Below, piece by piece: positions 34,154 to 36,672 of a DNA stretch of 36,672 nt. Position 1 is the first letter of the stretch, and each line of letters opens with the position of its first letter. This DNA comes from Bacteroidales bacterium (lineage in GTDB: Bacteria > Bacteroidota > Bacteroidia > Bacteroidales > JAADGE01), in assembly GCA_029934515.1 (NCBI GenBank), contig JAOZMB010000015.1:1-36672 (forward strand), written 5' to 3'. A program made the translations under genes and the position numbers. Below the pieces are notes generated by a model, which saw only the letters and a program-made list of their open reading frames with translations, did not search any database and had not been told where the DNA came from.

Positions 34154-36307
34154 TTATTCAAAATATTTATTAATTGTTTCCATTACTTCTGGGATGTCCA
34201 TTTTGATATTTTTCATATGTTTTGGAGTTGGTATTCCGTTTTTGTTCCAACCTCTTCTTTTGTAAACAGCATCAAGAAGTTTTTCGTATCTATCTTCCCG
34301 ATATTTTCGTGTAATTTTCATTTTTTCTTCTGTTGTTTTTCCTTTTGTTTCTATATTTAATATTTCTATTATTTGTTTGTCATATAGTTCTTTTTGCGAT
34401 TCGTATTCTTCAGCTGTAACTGGTCCTGCGGCTCTATAAGGTTGTGCATCGTATTTTCGTGTTCCGTATCCTCTTCTGATATTAAAAATACGCTGATAAT
34501 TATAAACTCTTTCTGACTGTAAAATCATTTCTTTTTTGTCAAGTTCTTTACCTGTTACCGCTTTGTATATTTCGATATAGTTATCAACATGTTCTGGCAC
34601 TTTTGCTGGTTCTTCTGTTTCGGCGTTGTTTTCTGGTTCGACATCGTTCCATGGCAATTTGCATAATCCCTGCAAACCAAACCAAGTTCTGAACATTGGA
34701 AAATAATGCAATGCTTCTGCTTTATCTTCGAATGTTGGTATTTGATTATTTACCATATCCATAAAAATCAACCAAGCCTCATCATGTTGTGGTCCTTTGT
34801 TTGTCATTGCGTATCCGCCTTGTTGTGCAAGAGATTCTTTTGAAACGTACTGAGAATATTCCAGACCTTTATTTACCATTCCAATATCATTCATAAAATT
34901 AATATCTCCCCAGCCTTTTTCTGCAAAATATTCTTTTAACTTTTGAACACCAAGTCCAGCGATTTTACCAAAATTTTCATTTCTTGCAAGTCTGTGCAAT
35001 AGTTCCATTGCTCCGTCTGCATTTCCAAAATTAAGTTTAATTCCTTCTGTTCTTTCTTCGTTTAATATTTTATTTTCGTAGCATTCCATCAGGAATCCAA
35101 GTATTGTTCCCCATGTAATTGTGCAAATACCATAAGTATCGCAATAAAAATTAGCTTCGATTGTAAAATCTGGATTAAAAATTCCTGCAACCGAGCCGAG
35201 CGATGATGTTGTTTCATATTCAGGACCTTCTACGAGGACTTTTTCACTTTTGTAAGGGCCCGTTCTTAGTTCGTATTTATCAATACCTTTTGCACACGAC
35301 ATCATGCATCCTATCCAACAACCATCGTTCATTCCCTGCGAAAAGTACGACTCCCATACATCACTGTGAATATTTTTTGCATCAGGATGGCTTCCGAATT
35401 TGAAATTATTTACAGGTAACAAATTATAATCATTCATAATATTTGTAAGATGAGCTGTTCCCTGTTTTCTCATTTTATTTTGTTTATCATCAAGCTCTCT
35501 CATTTCTTTATTGAAACGTCTTCCACGTTGCATTATAGTTTTCAAATCAACAACATTGTTCAAATTACCTTTTACACCAGGAATTTTTACAACAAGCGCT
35601 TTTATTTTTTTGTCTCTAAAAACTGAACCTATACCACCTCTTCCAGCTTGTTTTAGTCTTACTTCTTTACGTTTCATATCGTAAAAACTAAAATTAAGCA
35701 TTCCTATTAACGAGTGGTCGGCAGCCGTTCCTGCTGATACAACAGATATATTTTTTTTATCTTTATCGTTGTCGGCATACATTTCTGTAAGCATTTCTGC
35801 TAATTTATGACTATCGATTGGCTCTGTTGGTGCTTCATAAATTTCTATTTTACCTTTTACACCATCAATAAATACAATAACCTCTTTCTCTGCTTTTCCT
35901 TGAACTTCGAGAGAATCAAAACCAGAAAAATTAAGAAACGGTCCAAAATATCCACCTACATTACTGTCCATAACAAAATCAGTAGGCGAAATGGAAACGA
36001 CAATCGATTTTCCGGTTCCCGAATATTGAGTAATTCCTGCAATTGGTCCAGTTGATATGACGATTTCATTTTCTGGGTCGTTCCATTTTGTATTAGGTTT
36101 TGTAGCATCCCAAAGAAGTTTTAGACCATATCCTTTTCCTCCTACAAATTTTTCTTTCATCAGTGGTGGTACATCTTTTTCCTTAATTTCGTTTGAACCA
36201 ACATTGACATACAATACCTTATCTGTGTATCCTTTATCAAGTGGTTTTACATTGTAATTGTATTCACCAATAATTTTACGGTTATTCTTTATTTCCTGAA
36301 AATTCAT
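34154..36307 (-). CDS. Aldehyde:ferredoxin oxidoreductase family protein
   Basis: A 717-residue protein of the tungsten/molybdenum-pterin AOR family. The N-terminal pterin-binding domain shows LYVNVGSNEI, FVGGKGYGLKLLWDATKP (53-70), STGPIAG and GGYFGPFLNFSGFD. AGRGGIGSVFRDKKIKA (221-237) is the family's second signature. The [4Fe-4S] cysteines are Cys330, Cys334, Cys338 (GCWIGCMMSCAKG) and a later Cys549 (LQGLCKLPW). GPEYET and RRGWNKNGIPT near the end are typical. The first three cysteines are spaced C-x3-C-x3-C, whereas classical AOR has C-x2-C-x3-C. It would oxidise an aldehyde or similar substrate with ferredoxin in the cytoplasm under anaerobic conditions. The substrate is unknown. No ferredoxin-like or cofactor gene is adjacent. 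Confidence 0.88.
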   Translation of the reverse strand: MNFQEIKNNRKIIGEYNYNVKPLDKGYTDKVLYVNVGSNEIKEKDVPPLMKEKFVGGKGYGLKLLWDATKPNTKWNDPENEIVISTGPIAGITQYSGTGKSIVVSISPTDFVMDSNVGGYFGPFLNFSGFDSLEVQGKAEKEVIVFIDGVKGKIEIYEAPTEPIDSHKLAEMLTEMYADNDKDKKNISVVSAGTAADHSLIGMLNFSFYDMKRKEVRLKQAGRGGIGSVFRDKKIKALVVKIPGVKGNLNNVVDLKTIMQRGRRFNKEMRELDDKQNKMRKQGTAHLTNIMNDYNLLPVNNFKFGSHPDAKNIHSDVWESYFSQGMNDGCWIGCMMSCAKGIDKYELRTGPYKSEKVLVEGPEYETTSSLGSVAGIFNPDFTIEANFYCDTYGICTITWGTILGFLMECYENKILNEERTEGIKLNFGNADGAMELLHRLARNENFGKIAGLGVQKLKEYFAEKGWGDINFMNDIGMVNKGLEYSQYVSKESLAQQGGYAMTNKGPQHDEAWLIFMDMVNNQIPTFEDKAEALHYFPMFRTWFGLQGLCKLPWNDVEPENNAETEEPAKVPEHVDNYIEIYKAVTGKELDKKEMILQSERVYNYQRIFNIRRGYGTRKYDAQPYRAAGPVTAEEYESQKELYDKQIIEILNIETKGKTTEEKMKITRKYREDRYEKLLDAVYKRRGWNKNGIPTPKHMKNIKMDIPEVMETINKYFE

Positions 36308-36336
36308 ATTTTAATATTTAAATAAAAAAATTTTGG

Positions 36337-36344
36337 CAAAAATA
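36337..36344 (-). promoter_or_regulatory. Bacteroidetes -7 promoter box for the AOR gene
   Basis: On the minus strand TATTTTTG fits TAnnTTTG, 29 bases ahead of the AOR start codon. No clear -33 box. Confidence 0.5.
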
Positions 36345-36439
36345 ATTATTATTTCTTATTATATAATAATTTTAGTTATAATTTATTTTTTTGTAACTAT
36401 ATAAGACTATACTACATATTTGTAATAAATATTAAATTA

Positions 36440-36470
36440 TTTGCAATAATATGAAATCTTATTAATTTTG
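36440..36470 (+). promoter_or_regulatory. Consensus Bacteroidetes promoter
   Basis: TTTG (36440-36443), exactly 19 bases, then TAATTTTG (36463-36470). This is a full match to TTTG-N19-TAnnTTTG, the best in the window. Transcription would start near 36477 and run off the right edge. Confidence 0.75.
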
Positions 36471-36515
36471 TGCAATGATTTTAATAAAAAAAATATTTAG
36501 AAATAGAATATAATT

Positions 36516-36620
36516 ATGTTTAGATTCTTAAAAGAAAATTTAGAATTAAACAACTTAAAAAGTTGTTGTACATTAATATCTATTGAAAAAATCGTAGCTG
36601 CTTATAATTTACCTTATTAA
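36516..36620 (+). CDS. Possible 34-residue leader or small protein
   Basis: A short ORF starts about 40 bases after the predicted transcription start and reads MFRFLKENLELNNLKSCCTL, ending AAYNLPY plus stop. It contains an 8-bp hairpin with a 3-base loop (AACAACTT at 36549-36556 and AAGTTGTT at 36560-36567). A second hairpin, TATTCTGT / ACAGAATA (36640-36647 and 36652-36659), followed by an A/T run ending in T, lies after its stop. It may be a real small protein, a leader peptide or part of a non-coding RNA. No family is recognised. Confidence 0.3.
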   Translation: MFRFLKENLELNNLKSCCTLISIEKIVAAYNLPY

Positions 36621-36672
36621 TCGTTAAATAATAAATTCGTATTCTGTGACGACAGAATATGAAATTATTTTT

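Overview
The window is a strongly AT-rich piece of a Bacteroidota chromosome, most likely from the Bacteroidales or a related marine or sediment lineage. The evidence is a T9SS type B (gliding-associated) C-terminal sorting domain, a DUF6702 protein, a fused SpmA-SpmB protein, the Bacteroidetes form of SerA, a trifunctional MMPL/acyltransferase/methyltransferase protein, and -7 boxes of the Bacteroidetes type (TAnnTTTG) ahead of many genes. An aldehyde:ferredoxin oxidoreductase-family protein hints at anaerobic metabolism. I see no rRNA, tRNA, CRISPR array or complete insertion sequence.

Layout. (1) 1-2489: a heptamer tandem repeat directly ahead of a secreted LPP20/CsgG-like protein. (2) 2490-5862: an accessory, scarred region. 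It has a solitary CcrM/HinfI-type DNA adenine methyltransferase with an upstream DUF5618 (HEPN-like) gene, vestiges of further copies of both genes, a gene broken by two frameshifts in A7 tracts, a 169-bp palindromic element and a small Bor-like lipoprotein. (3) 6019-17315: mostly housekeeping and envelope genes, namely C69 dipeptidase, DnaK, SerA, an MscS-like channel, RbfA, PepP-like aminopeptidase, an SPFH/prohibitin protein and a TonB-dependent receptor. (4) 17459-23921: a membrane-anchored coiled-coil protein; a single-gene restriction-modification system that joins nuclease, methylase and two specificity domains in one polypeptide; and a RelA/SpoT homologue whose hydrolase Glu-Asp pair is replaced. 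(5) 24039-28170: a LysE-type exporter, gene remnants, and a two-gene minus-strand unit of a DUF6702 protein and a T9SS-secreted multidomain protein. (6) 28301-33999: gamma carbonic anhydrase-like protein, SpmAB-like membrane protein and the trifunctional MMPL fusion, closely spaced on the plus strand. (7) 34154-36672: AOR-family oxidoreductase on the minus strand, and a divergent consensus promoter reading into a short ORF and hairpins at the window edge.

The housekeeping genes look intact. The strongest leads are the duplicated and mosaic methyltransferase/DUF5618 locus, the palindromic element at 5319-5487, the altered Rel hydrolase site, and the single-chain R-M-S enzyme. All functions are read from sequence motifs recognised by eye. 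No database search or structure prediction was run.
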